From contig JAPOWH010000014.1 in the NCBI GenBank assembly GCA_026707735.1, forward strand, positions 40,969 to 104,968: 64,000 bases of DNA. The letters run 5' to 3'. A model generated the notes under the pieces. That model searched no databases, was not told the origin of the DNA, and saw only the letters and a list, made by a program, of their open reading frames with translations. Source of the stretch: Gammaproteobacteria bacterium (lineage in GTDB: Bacteria; Pseudomonadota; Gammaproteobacteria; Pseudomonadales; Azotimanducaceae). The position numbers and the translations under genes were made by a program. Shown here in pieces: positions 53,311-62,575 of this stretch (position 1 is its first letter; each line of letters opens with the position of its first letter).

Positions 53311-54795
53311 GTGTCTCCACCCACAAGAAACCGACTCTACATTCCAGTTTGGACTGGATTTCTAGTTGGTGGTTTTCTGGCAACAATCTCTTGCGTTGTA
53401 TGGCTAATGTATGGTCAGGAAACTACCGAACGCGGACCCCAGACTCGGTCCCAGATCGCTGACTCGGACACGAACCACCTAGACTTCCAATCGACAGCCT
53501 TTGACTTGCATGAATTGACCGAATCCGTTAGCGGCTTTGAGCTCACTGCGACTCTCTATTCATTGCTCGTCACGAAGAGTGAAAGTGAGCTAATGGGCGT
53601 GTTGCAACAGTCTGCGAGCATTGAGTCCGGTTTAACGCGTCGTACCGTGCAGTCGGTTGTGTTTGAACGACTAACGGACATCGACCCAAACATGGCATTA
53701 CAACACGCATTAGACCTGCAAGGACAAAATCGGATTGAGACGATAGAAACTGTATTTCGAGCGTGGGCACTTTCGGACCTTGATTCCGCTGTTGATGCTG
53801 GTGTCGAACTATCTGAGCCATTCACTAGAACTGCACTACGGACGGTAATGCGAACACGAAACGACTTGTCTGACGAAATGCGTGAGGAAGTCAGGCTTCG
53901 AGCAGGATTCTCAGAATCCATTCAGCAAGCGATTGCTGTAGAACAAACGTGGCTGCTTTCGGCATCTCCGGAAAATGCATGGAACGCAGCTATCGGCGAC
54001 GGCAAGCAGTTGAGTTCAAGAATTGGACTATTGGCAAACATTGCAGAAGTTTGGTGGAAACAGGATAGCGAAGATCTGCTGCAAAAGATCGTCGATTCTA
54101 CGAGCCCCGCTTCCGATCATTGGTGGACCGATAAGATGATTGTTCTCCGATTAATAGCACAAGGACTCGCAGAGCACGCTCCTCAAGAGGTCTTTGACCA
54201 AGCAGCAAACCTATCCGGTCAAAGTAGGGATGCATTAATGCACTCGGTTGCAGAGCATTGGACGCGATTCGATTCGCACGCGGCACTGTCAGCAACTGCC
54301 TTGTATGAGTCGAACATTCGTCGCAAAAACCTGACAAGAGTTGTTGCACAAACTTGGGCTCGCAAAAATCCCTATGAATTGATTTCTGCTTCGCGTTCGT
54401 TGGAAGAAGCCGTACAAAAAATTGCATTGGAGGAAGCCGTACTTGCCGTGGGCCGAGCAGATCGAGACAAGGCCATAAACCTCTTGCAAGATGCTGAGAA
54501 TAGGGGACTCGACACGACAACTATCGTTAGCACTTTTTTTACAGAGTGGACCAGGGAAGATCCAGGTGCGACCATTCAATGGATTCTAACGAACGACGAG
54601 ATCGGCGAGTTCGAATACAAAAGAATAATGAAGGTCATTCGACAGAATATTCCCCAAACCGATTCTGGCTGGGGATGGCATGTGGAGGCGATACGACGGT
54701 TTCGTCCCATTCAGTCAGAGGAGAACGTCGAAGACATCGAGGCAGCACTCATTCGAGCACTCAACCGTATAAATCAACCCTCTACTGAGAAGTGA
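53311..54795 (+). CDS. membrane-anchored helical-repeat protein, paralogue 3 of 4
   Basis: A 494-residue member with an N-terminal transmembrane anchor (VWTGFLVGGFLATISCVVWLM). It has the same N-terminal module (VVFERLTDIDPNMALQHAL, VFRAWALSDLDSAVDAG) and the W-x-x-x-(D/N)P repeat (VAQTWARKNPYELISASRSL, FFTEWTREDPGATIQWIL). It is about 100 residues shorter than the others because the C-terminal block with the AHVGR-like segment is absent. GTG start at 53311. The 265 bases before it hold no gene. Confidence 0.83.
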   Translation: MSPPTRNRLYIPVWTGFLVGGFLATISCVVWLMYGQETTERGPQTRSQIADSDTNHLDFQSTAFDLHELTESVSGFELTATLYSLLVTKSESELMGVLQQSASIESGLTRRTVQSVVFERLTDIDPNMALQHALDLQGQNRIETIETVFRAWALSDLDSAVDAGVELSEPFTRTALRTVMRTRNDLSDEMREEVRLRAGFSESIQQAIAVEQTWLLSASPENAWNAAIGDGKQLSSRIGLLANIAEVWWKQDSEDLLQKIVDSTSPASDHWWTDKMIVLRLIAQGLAEHAPQEVFDQAANLSGQSRDALMHSVAEHWTRFDSHAALSATALYESNIRRKNLTRVVAQTWARKNPYELISASRSLEEAVQKIALEEAVLAVGRADRDKAINLLQDAENRGLDTTTIVSTFFTEWTREDPGATIQWILTNDEIGEFEYKRIMKVIRQNIPQTDSGWGWHVEAIRRFRPIQSEENVEDIEAALIRALNRINQPSTEK

Positions 54796-54910
54796 CTCGA
54801 AAATCGGAGGCCCAGAGTTCTAAACCTAAACGTATGCAACCAATTCGGGCGTCTTGCTCAAACAGCTGGATCCTCTCAAGGTGCACTAGGGCGAGAAACA
54901 AGACTTGACA

Positions 54911-56713
54911 ATGATCAAGCCAACTCAATTTCATAATCCGTTCCTATTTCTCGTAGGGTTTATCGCAGGAATTGGTATCGCATTGGTTGTGGTAATTGGC
55001 ATTACTTGGGTAATTGAACAAATAGGTGCTACCGAAGGGAGGGTTCCCGCTCTCCCCGCATCAAATGAAACGAATGAAGCCTCAAATTCAGGTGACGAAT
55101 TGCAGGACCAAAGCGAAGAGCTTTTCGACACCATTATCTCCTCACGTTATACGAGTTCGCGATTTGTAAAGAAAGCCATTCTCTACACGTTGGTACTAGA
55201 GGCAAACACCACGCAGCTAGGGGAGATTCTTGACGCGTCCCAGAGTCTGCCCGACAGGTCTTGGCGTCAGGAAATCGAATCGGCAATTCTTCAACGATTA
55301 GTCTCGTTCGATCCAGTCCGCGCGATTGACTACGCAAGAGAATCCGCCGCTGAACATCGAAAACAATTGCTCGATTCTGTATTTCACGAGTTGTCTCTTC
55401 AAGATCTACAAAAAGCAATTGATGCCGGCCGTAGTCTTGAATTTCCAGATAGGGATTTCGCTTTGCAGACGATTTTACGTAACACTGTCGAATTGCCAGA
55501 GGATCAACGCATAGCACTAGGTCAAAGATTCGGAGACGAAAGGCTCGCTCGTCGATCGATTGAAGTGAATCAGGCTATGGCGCTAATTGACAATACGCAT
55601 CGTGCTTGGGAAGTAATGATTGGAGATGGAGTAGATGTTCGGTTCAGGCTCGACTCAATTGTCGACCTTGCCCAAACGTGGATTAGTAAAGATGGCATTG
55701 GAGTCCTTAGTGAGATTCTTGAGTATGACAGAGATAGCTTCGGACTCTCTGTACTTGACCGTGTGATTGTCAGGGCGATTGCACGAGCAAATCCTGAAGA
55801 GATCTTCAGACTAGTGGTAGTAAACCCGGATCTTCAGTTTCTCATTACAGAGATTGCAACTGTGTGGACCGCATCCGATCCGCTTGGTGCTTTACGAGGC
55901 GTATCCCGGTTAGACGATGCGCGGGATCGAGATCGATTGACTCGCACGATTATTTACAGTTGGAGCGAAATCAATCCACGTGAGCTTTTGGACAACAGAG
56001 CTGTTTTCCCAAGAGAAATGCAACTCGATGCAATCTCCGCCGCCATTAGAGCTATAGCCAGGATCGATCGATACGAAGCTGTTCGACTTATGGAAACCCT
56101 GCGTACAGAAGGAGTCAACACGTCGCATATTGGTGTGTGGCTGGTTAACGATTGGTCAGTGAACGATCCCCAATCAACTCTCGAATGGGTTCTATCTGGT
56201 GCAAACGAACAAAACCCCGATTTTGGTCGTATGGTAGAAATTGCAGTGTCGAGACTAGTGCATGTTGACTCCGAGCGCGCTATGGAATTGGCATTGAATC
56301 CTCTCAGTCCCAAATGGCCAACAGGGTTGGACTATTACGTCATATGGGAACTCTCTCGTGCGGACCTGGATGCCGCAAGAGAATTAATACCCTTTGTTAG
56401 CGAAGACAGTCGTTCCAAATGTTACAGGAGAGTGGGATTTGGATATGTTGAAACAGGGCAGCCAGAACGCGCTTTGGAACTCGCAGAACAATTAGCCATA
56501 AACGAACGATACGACTACTATTCAGCAATACTCGACTATTGGGCGTCCAGTAATCCCTCACAGCTATTGGAGGCCATCGAGTACTTGCCTTCGCCCAAAT
56601 TTCAGGCTTTGGCAGCAGAAAGTTTGGTTTATAGGAACGGCCTCCGACATTTCTTTTCGGAAAAACAAGTGGAACGCGTCAACAGCTACTTGAGCGAAGA
56701 GGGGAATGAGTAA
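54911..56713 (+). CDS. membrane-anchored helical-repeat protein, paralogue 4 of 4
   Basis: A 600-residue member with a transmembrane anchor (FLFLVGFIAGIGIALVVVIGI) and an acidic linker. It contains the shared N-terminal module (AILQRLVSFDPVRAIDYA, VFHELSLQDLQKAIDAG) and repeats such as IATVWTASDPLGALRGVSRL and LVNDWSVNDPQSTLEWVL. The C-terminal block matches paralogues 1 and 2 (YRRVGFGYVETGQPERALELA, LDYWASSNPSQLLEAIEYLP). A TTG at 54905 is in frame; ATG at 54911 is preferred. It begins 115 bases after paralogue 3. Confidence 0.83.
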   Translation: MIKPTQFHNPFLFLVGFIAGIGIALVVVIGITWVIEQIGATEGRVPALPASNETNEASNSGDELQDQSEELFDTIISSRYTSSRFVKKAILYTLVLEANTTQLGEILDASQSLPDRSWRQEIESAILQRLVSFDPVRAIDYARESAAEHRKQLLDSVFHELSLQDLQKAIDAGRSLEFPDRDFALQTILRNTVELPEDQRIALGQRFGDERLARRSIEVNQAMALIDNTHRAWEVMIGDGVDVRFRLDSIVDLAQTWISKDGIGVLSEILEYDRDSFGLSVLDRVIVRAIARANPEEIFRLVVVNPDLQFLITEIATVWTASDPLGALRGVSRLDDARDRDRLTRTIIYSWSEINPRELLDNRAVFPREMQLDAISAAIRAIARIDRYEAVRLMETLRTEGVNTSHIGVWLVNDWSVNDPQSTLEWVLSGANEQNPDFGRMVEIAVSRLVHVDSERAMELALNPLSPKWPTGLDYYVIWELSRADLDAARELIPFVSEDSRSKCYRRVGFGYVETGQPERALELAEQLAINERYDYYSAILDYWASSNPSQLLEAIEYLPSPKFQALAAESLVYRNGLRHFFSEKQVERVNSYLSEEGNE

Positions 56714-57149
56714 TAAAGTGCTCCCGCGATTTACGTGAGGAAACTTGTCGCATTGACTTTAGGAGAAAGCCATGTGGATCGTCCAACACCGACTGAGTAC
56801 GAATGACGGGGTTGCGATGACCATGAGATATTTAACGTAATATGGATTATGCGCAACATGCAATGTCGTAGCGTGTAGTTGAAAGTCATACTAATCAGGC
56901 GCAATCTTCCAATCAAACAGTCATAGTGGCAGTCTGACTATTTGCATATAAACCATTCTCGATTGATATCCAGGACCGAATTGCCGTAACGACTGGCATA
57001 GAAATTTGTGACCAAATTCGCCACTCTCTCCAACGCGCTACAACTATGACACTGAACAGTCGCGTGCAGTACACGGTGTTCCTGGCAACAGAGCGCCACG
57101 CTCAGAGCGTTTTCAATATGGCGTTTCAAGAAGGCAATCCTTTACATTC
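56714..57149. other. intergenic, 436 bases
   Basis: This lies between the last helical-repeat gene and the Fic pseudogene. A 63-codon minus-strand frame (56938-57129) has no ribosome-binding site or recognisable product. No terminator was identified. Confidence 0.4.
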
Positions 57150-57589
57150 GTGGAGGTGAAAGCCCTGCTTGACCGTATCACGGTTGGTAGCCACAAGTTA
57201 TCTGACGAAGATCAGGTGATTCGAATTGCTAGTGCGTGGCAGCACTTCTTCAATCTTGTTGAAAATGAACAGTTCGACGTGAGCCCATCAACGGCCAACG
57301 CGATCAATGGGATTGTGGCGATGTTGAGCAGCGTGCATTTGCGGTTTTTCTTGCCTGTGCCAGAAACCAGTTCTACTTTGACCGTAATAAACGAACAGGT
57401 CAATTGCTCATGAATGGGATGCTACTGACCGCTGGAGAACCAATTGCCTCAATTCCAGCGTCCAGAACTGTGGACTACAACGCTTTGATGTTGGAGTACT
57501 ACGAGACTGGGCGCGAAAACAGGATTCGAGAATTCCTTGCTGATTGCAGAAAGGAGATTCGCAGCATGGTTCGACTCCGCGATTCATAG
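57150..57589 (+). pseudogene. Fic-family protein, broken by frameshift and internal deletion
   Basis: The frame from GTG 57150 (VEVKALLDRITVGSHKL to NAINGIVAML) resembles the N-terminal part of Fic proteins. It then leaves the family. From about 57322 another frame reads VEQRAFAVFLACARNQFYFD and RNKRTGQLLMNGMLLTAG, then YNALMLEYYETGRENRIREF, a Fic core and C-terminus, ending TAG at 57589. The middle third of a normal Fic protein is missing, and the usual DGNKR reads DRNKR. Fic proteins modify targets with AMP or related groups; this copy should be inactive. Confidence 0.6.
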
Positions 57590-57769
57590 CGATAGCGAGT
57601 CTGCGATAGAGAAATGAATCGAATGCAAACGACAATTGTTACGGAGTTGTGCACAAGTGAGCGAGTTCACAGTCCATAGCTGGACCTGACGTTGCAGGGC
57701 TTCGAGATTCGGTGGGTTCCTTGTTCTTACTAATATATTGGGAACCCAATTTGCGATACCCCTAGTTAA

Positions 57770-58696
57770 ATGACTATAGATTTCGAAGTTGTCACCTCGG
57801 AACTTCAATTCCCGGAGGGACCGGTAGCAATGCAGGATGGTTCCGTGCTAGTTGTTGAAATCGAGCGCGGATCGCTGTCTAGGGTTCTTGCCAATGGTTC
57901 GATAGAAGTCGTCGCCCTACTCGGCGGAGGACCAAATGGCGCTGCCATGGGTCCAGACGGACACTGCTATGTAAGCAACAACGGTGGGTTCGAGTGGGTT
58001 CACGCACGCGGCAGAACCTACCCAGGTGTTCAGGCGAATGACTACACAACTGGACGCATTGAACGAGTCAATCTGGACACCGGTGAATTTGAGACTCTAT
58101 ACGAGAGTTGCAACGGACAGCCGTTGCGCGGGCCAAACGACATCGTGTTCGATAGGACTGGCGGATTCTGGTTCACCGACCATGGCAAGACCCGAATGCG
58201 AGAACGAGATCGAACAGGAGTCTTTTACGCACAACCTGACGGATCGAGCATTGAAGAAGTGATATTTCCCCTGGAAGCACCCAATGGTGTCGGTCTGTCT
58301 CCAGAGGAGGATGTTCTTTACGTAGCAGAAACCCCAACGGCACGACTTTGGGCATATCCATTGCAGAGCCCCGGAAAGTTGCTCGGAGAAAGACTAGATC
58401 GACCCGACGGAGGTCGAGTTGTTCCTGGTAGAAACGCATATTGCATGTACGACTCGCTGGCCGTTGATGCTAATGGAAATGTTTGCGTGGCTACACTCAT
58501 GAATGGTGGCATAACCGTGCTGTCACCGCAAGGCGATACTCCCAAGTTTATTCCGATGCCCGATAGACTCACTACAAACATTTGCTTTGGAGGCGCAGAC
58601 CTCAGGACTGCCTACATAACGTTGTCGTCCACTGGGCAGCTTGTTCGGTTGGATTGGGAATGCGCAGGTTTGCCATTGAACTTCCTAAACAACTAG
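57770..58696 (+). CDS. SMP-30/gluconolactonase-like protein
   Basis: A 308-residue six-bladed propeller of the SMP-30/gluconolactonase/LRE-like family. The metal-site glutamate is in LQFPEGPVAM. GPNGAAMGPDGHCYVSNNGG, RGPNDIVFDRTGGFWFTDHG and EAPNGVGLSPEEDVLYVAE are the expected loops. The aspartate of YDSLAVDANGN completes the site. Family members hydrolyse sugar lactones. It is a single gene with no sugar pathway nearby. Confidence 0.87.
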   Translation: MTIDFEVVTSELQFPEGPVAMQDGSVLVVEIERGSLSRVLANGSIEVVALLGGGPNGAAMGPDGHCYVSNNGGFEWVHARGRTYPGVQANDYTTGRIERVNLDTGEFETLYESCNGQPLRGPNDIVFDRTGGFWFTDHGKTRMRERDRTGVFYAQPDGSSIEEVIFPLEAPNGVGLSPEEDVLYVAETPTARLWAYPLQSPGKLLGERLDRPDGGRVVPGRNAYCMYDSLAVDANGNVCVATLMNGGITVLSPQGDTPKFIPMPDRLTTNICFGGADLRTAYITLSSTGQLVRLDWECAGLPLNFLNN

Positions 58697-58829
58697 CGAG
58701 AAACTTCCATTCCAGATACCACCAACTCAATTTCTCATTGAGTTCGCTCTCGCAGATTGCCGCAGTGACGTCGGTTGTGTCGAAATCAAACCAAGGTATC
58801 CTACTGCGGATTAGCCTTTTTCTATCTAA

Positions 58830-59063
58830 TTAAGGGCCTGTCACTCTATTGTTTCGAATCAAAATCACAATGTTTGTTGCTTCATCTTCCGACAGGTTCA
58901 AGTTGAGCTGAGCGAGCTCTGGAACAATCAGGCTGATTTCCGCTTCCATTTCCTCCATTGTGTTCGTTTCCAGATTCAATCCGGGAATGTCATCACTTGT
59001 ACAACGCACCACCGAAGATTCCGGACACCTATGAATATCTACAGTAAGAACCCTACGGTTCAC
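58830..59063 (-). CDS. DUF1902 family small protein
   Basis: A 77-residue protein with the DUF1902 pattern: CTSDDIPGLNLETNTMEEME, then ISLIVPELAQLNL. This fold is related to HicB-type antitoxins, but no HicA or other toxin gene is adjacent, so it is an orphan here. It precedes the MFS gene on the same strand but downstream of it. Confidence 0.65.
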   Translation of the reverse strand: MNRRVLTVDIHRCPESSVVRCTSDDIPGLNLETNTMEEMEAEISLIVPELAQLNLNLSEDEATNIVILIRNNRVTGP

Positions 59064-59124
59064 TTTGGCTTCCTTGCATGGGAGTGGCTTGGTGTAATCC
59101 TGTAAATTGCATTAAGCATTGATA

Positions 59125-60360
59125 TTAAACAATACTGTCAGATATTCTGGGGTGGGTCATACGCCAAAGCTTTGATCGGACTCCAAGGGAAGCAACAACC
59201 AGAAACATGAGCGAGGATGCAAATATCAGCGCCACGCCCGGTCCTACGAATTCAGCGGTGACTCCCCATAGAAGCGCACCTATGGGTCCCGATCCCATGA
59301 ATGAGAACGAATAGAATCCCATAACTCGACCACGCAATCCTTCCGGCGCATTCTCGAGCATGACGGTGCGACCCATGCTCATTGCAACTCCGCCGCAAGT
59401 TCCCCAGCAAAAGAGCAATACAGCAAAGCCAATAAACGGCACCCCTGTTCCGGCAAAGCCCAGCACTATCGCACCGAGTCCATGCGCCAGTAGAAGCGCT
59501 CGCCCAGGTCGACGAAGTCGCTCCGCAAACAGCAACAGCACAATCGTGCATACAAGTCCGGTCGAATTGATCAGGTAGATAAGTGCGATGTCGAACGACG
59601 AACCCATATACACATCACGAATGAGCAGAGGAATGGTTACAGTGAAGGAGCCCACGAAACATATGCCAACCGATATGTTCTGAAGAACCACCGCCCTCAT
59701 CGCAGGATCTCGTAGCACAGTCTTGCACCCTTCTACTATCGACGAAGCTACGTCCCGGCTCAGCACGTAGTCGCTCTGCGTGTGTTTTGCAACTTGAGGT
59801 ACTCGACTCAGTGACCAAGCCCCTATTCCCACCACAATCGCCTGTATTAAGACAATTGGAGTGCCACCGATTGTTTGAGCAGATCCAGCCAGAATGAACC
59901 CGCACATCTGCATCGAGAATTGGACTAGAGTGAACTTTACGACGGTTCGTTGAATATCGCCGCGCGCGACAGAGTTGAGAATCGCGTCGCGCGATGGAGT
60001 TACAAATGCCTGAAGCGTGCCAATGCTAACTGCATACACAAGAATCAGTCCAAAGCTCAACAGATCGAACCACAGCACAGTAGCGAGCATCAGCAGTGGA
60101 AGCACAGCTAGACCTTGCGATACAACGGCTACACGTCTGGCTCCGACATGGTCCGACAGGCTTCCTCCAAGCAGCATGAAGATCGTAGCCGGCACTAAGA
60201 TGGCCATTTGGGCAACCCCAACCATCGTGGGCGATTCCTGCAATACGATGGCAACCAACCACGAGAACATGACGTTGGACATTCCATAGGACATGAACCA
60301 TGTTCCGGATCCCATGAGGTAGAAGAAAATGGGCCGATTTCGCCGTTGTAATAGTCTCAT
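59125..60360 (-). CDS. major facilitator superfamily transporter
   Basis: A 411-residue protein with 12 predicted helices in the MFS_3/EntS-like class. The conserved cytoplasmic loop GGSLSDHVGARRVAVVSQ follows helix 2, and RGRVMGFYSFSFMGSGPIGALLWG is in the C-terminal half. EntS-type members export siderophores or drugs, but no siderophore genes are here. The substrate is unknown. ATG at 60360. Confidence 0.87.
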   Translation of the reverse strand: MRLLQRRNRPIFFYLMGSGTWFMSYGMSNVMFSWLVAIVLQESPTMVGVAQMAILVPATIFMLLGGSLSDHVGARRVAVVSQGLAVLPLLMLATVLWFDLLSFGLILVYAVSIGTLQAFVTPSRDAILNSVARGDIQRTVVKFTLVQFSMQMCGFILAGSAQTIGGTPIVLIQAIVVGIGAWSLSRVPQVAKHTQSDYVLSRDVASSIVEGCKTVLRDPAMRAVVLQNISVGICFVGSFTVTIPLLIRDVYMGSSFDIALIYLINSTGLVCTIVLLLFAERLRRPGRALLLAHGLGAIVLGFAGTGVPFIGFAVLLFCWGTCGGVAMSMGRTVMLENAPEGLRGRVMGFYSFSFMGSGPIGALLWGVTAEFVGPGVALIFASSLMFLVVASLGVRSKLWRMTHPRISDSIV

Positions 60361-60538
60361 TAGGTCAAATGCAAACCGTCTCTGTTAGTTTGTCCCACCT
60401 GAGCCAGTGGACTGGGAAAGGAATACGTCTAAACCAACTAACCAGTTGCATGCATTAGGTGCTAGCGTACAAATCTAGTCGCCATCCTTCAATTGAGAGC
60501 TAGCCTGGATGGCCGTTCATTCAAGTAGATACTAGTCC

Positions 60539-62575
60539 TTAAACAGGATTGCGGAATTGAGGTCCTCCCATACCGCCTAACTGGCCCTCTGGTGGGCTGC
60601 CCATTGGGTCGTCGTCGCTACGCTCCGTCCAGCGCCGACGGTTGGACCGCCTGGCCTCTTCTGCTTCAGTGTCAAAGAATTCGGGCTTGTCAACGTCTTG
60701 AAACTGCAATTCATGCAACGTGTAGTAGATGCCCTTCTTTGCAATGAGTTCCTCGTGTGTACCCAGTTCGCGCACGACGCCCCGATGCAGAACCAAAATG
60801 CGGTCGCACTCCTGTATTGTCTGCAGTCTATGCGCGATTATTATTGATGTACGACCCTCCGTAAGCTTGTGCAGGCCATCCTGAATTATCAACTCTGTTG
60901 CGGTGTCAATGCTAGACGTCGCTTCGTCGAGCACCAAGATTTCCGGATTCGCAGCCAACACGCGTGCGAACGCTAGCAATTGCTGCTGGCCTTGCGAAAG
61001 GTTGTGTCCTCGCTCGGCAAGCTCTGTGTCATATCCATCAGGCAATTTTTGAATGAAGTAGTCTGCATTGACCACGCGTGCGGCCCATTCCGCGCGTTCT
61101 CTTGATATGTTTGGATTATTGAGCGATATATTGTCAAAAACTGTGCCGGAAAAGATGTGAAAATCTTGAAGTACTACTCCAATTCTCTTGCGTAATTCCT
61201 TGCTGGATATATTGTTTACATCGAAGCCGTCTAAAAAAATCATTCCGTTGTCGAAGTCATAGAATCGAGCGAGCAAACGAATAATTGTGCTCTTTCCTGA
61301 ACCAGTAGGACCTACGATGGCAAGCTTCTCACCCGGCTTGATTTTGAACGACACGTCGTGCAAGACCTGTTCGCCCATTAGATAGGAGAAATCGACACTG
61401 CGAAACTCGACCTGTCCCCTAAGCCGCTCAGGTAATTGAATGGGTTCTTCGGGTTCGTGCAGCCGCTCGTCCCAATCCAATGCTTGAAACACCCTTTCTC
61501 CAGACGCCATGGATCGAAAAAGCACATTGAATAGTTGTCCTGCACTGGCGATGGGTTGAATCATCATGTTCACATAGTGGTTGAACATCACCAGGGTACC
61601 CAACGAGAGCGCTTCTTGGACTACCTGACCGCCGCCGTACCAAATGATGCATGCCATGGCTACGCTGGTCAGATTCATGTTGAAAGTCTCGAACACTACT
61701 TCGTAGTTGATCGCGCGATACTCCTGTTTCCGGTTTTCGCGATTGAGTTCGTTGTACTCACGGATGTTGTATTCCTCGCGTCCAGAAAGCTGCACAACCT
61801 CGATGCCCATCAAGTCTTCCTGCATGTATTGATTCAACGCGGACACCGAGTCTCTGATAAGGCGAAAAATCTCGCGCATAGCGATTCGGAAAACGAACGT
61901 CGCAAGTGCGGCGATGGGGATGATTGCCAGCGCAACAGCTGTGAGACTCAACGAGAAATGCAGCAAGATTGCAAGCGCGATGAAAAACAGCACAAAGTCC
62001 GCCGAGTATTGAATGAATGACGTGATCAAGTTGTAGAGACTCTCCACATCATTTGTCACCCTAGTCATTACTCGTCCCACTGCAACGTGGTCGTAGAAGG
62101 AGGAGGGCTTGCGTTCCAACGACGCAAAAAGGTCGACTCTCAAGTCGCGCAACGTCTTGAGCGCGCCGCTTGTTAGAGTCAGCGATTGGACCAAACCCAT
62201 GAAAGTCTGAACGAACATCATGAGAATGTAGAGCACGACTGCAGCAGCAAGCATATGAATGCTGAATGTCGACGCTAACCATTCGGTAAGCGTTACTAAT
62301 CCATAGCTAGGAGTTTCTCCGAAGTTAGTCTGCGGAGAGAGAATCTCGTCGATGACTACCTTGTTTTGGAGGATCGGCATAATTGCTGTAATGCCGACCG
62401 ATGCGATCATCAGCAAGGCACTGATGCCAAGAGTGATTCGGTACGGTTTCGTCCATTGCAGCAGGCGAATAAACATCCTCATGTTCAGCGCCTGATGAGT
62501 CAGTTGGGCATCAAAAGCCGAGTAGTTCCTGCCTGGAGGAGTGCCTCGTTGGGGTGTTTGAATAGCCTCGGACAT
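60539..62575 (-). CDS. heterodimeric ABC exporter, canonical subunit
   Basis: A 678-residue half-transporter with a six-helix membrane domain and an ATPase. Walker A is VGPTGSGKST, the signature is NLSQGQQQLL, Walker B with the catalytic Glu is EILVLDEATSSID, and the H-loop is IIIAHRL. The start overlaps the stop of the upstream half (TGATG), so the two are made together. The extended C-terminus (about 50 residues, Gly/Pro-rich) is unusual. It is probably a lipid or drug exporter. Confidence 0.9.
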   Translation of the reverse strand: MSEAIQTPQRGTPPGRNYSAFDAQLTHQALNMRMFIRLLQWTKPYRITLGISALLMIASVGITAIMPILQNKVVIDEILSPQTNFGETPSYGLVTLTEWLASTFSIHMLAAAVVLYILMMFVQTFMGLVQSLTLTSGALKTLRDLRVDLFASLERKPSSFYDHVAVGRVMTRVTNDVESLYNLITSFIQYSADFVLFFIALAILLHFSLSLTAVALAIIPIAALATFVFRIAMREIFRLIRDSVSALNQYMQEDLMGIEVVQLSGREEYNIREYNELNRENRKQEYRAINYEVVFETFNMNLTSVAMACIIWYGGGQVVQEALSLGTLVMFNHYVNMMIQPIASAGQLFNVLFRSMASGERVFQALDWDERLHEPEEPIQLPERLRGQVEFRSVDFSYLMGEQVLHDVSFKIKPGEKLAIVGPTGSGKSTIIRLLARFYDFDNGMIFLDGFDVNNISSKELRKRIGVVLQDFHIFSGTVFDNISLNNPNISRERAEWAARVVNADYFIQKLPDGYDTELAERGHNLSQGQQQLLAFARVLAANPEILVLDEATSSIDTATELIIQDGLHKLTEGRTSIIIAHRLQTIQECDRILVLHRGVVRELGTHEELIAKKGIYYTLHELQFQDVDKPEFFDTEAEEARRSNRRRWTERSDDDPMGSPPEGQLGGMGGPQFRNPV

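Noticed and set aside
56938..57129. A 63-codon minus-strand frame with several cysteines.
   Set aside because: TTG start, no ribosome-binding site and no recognisable pattern.
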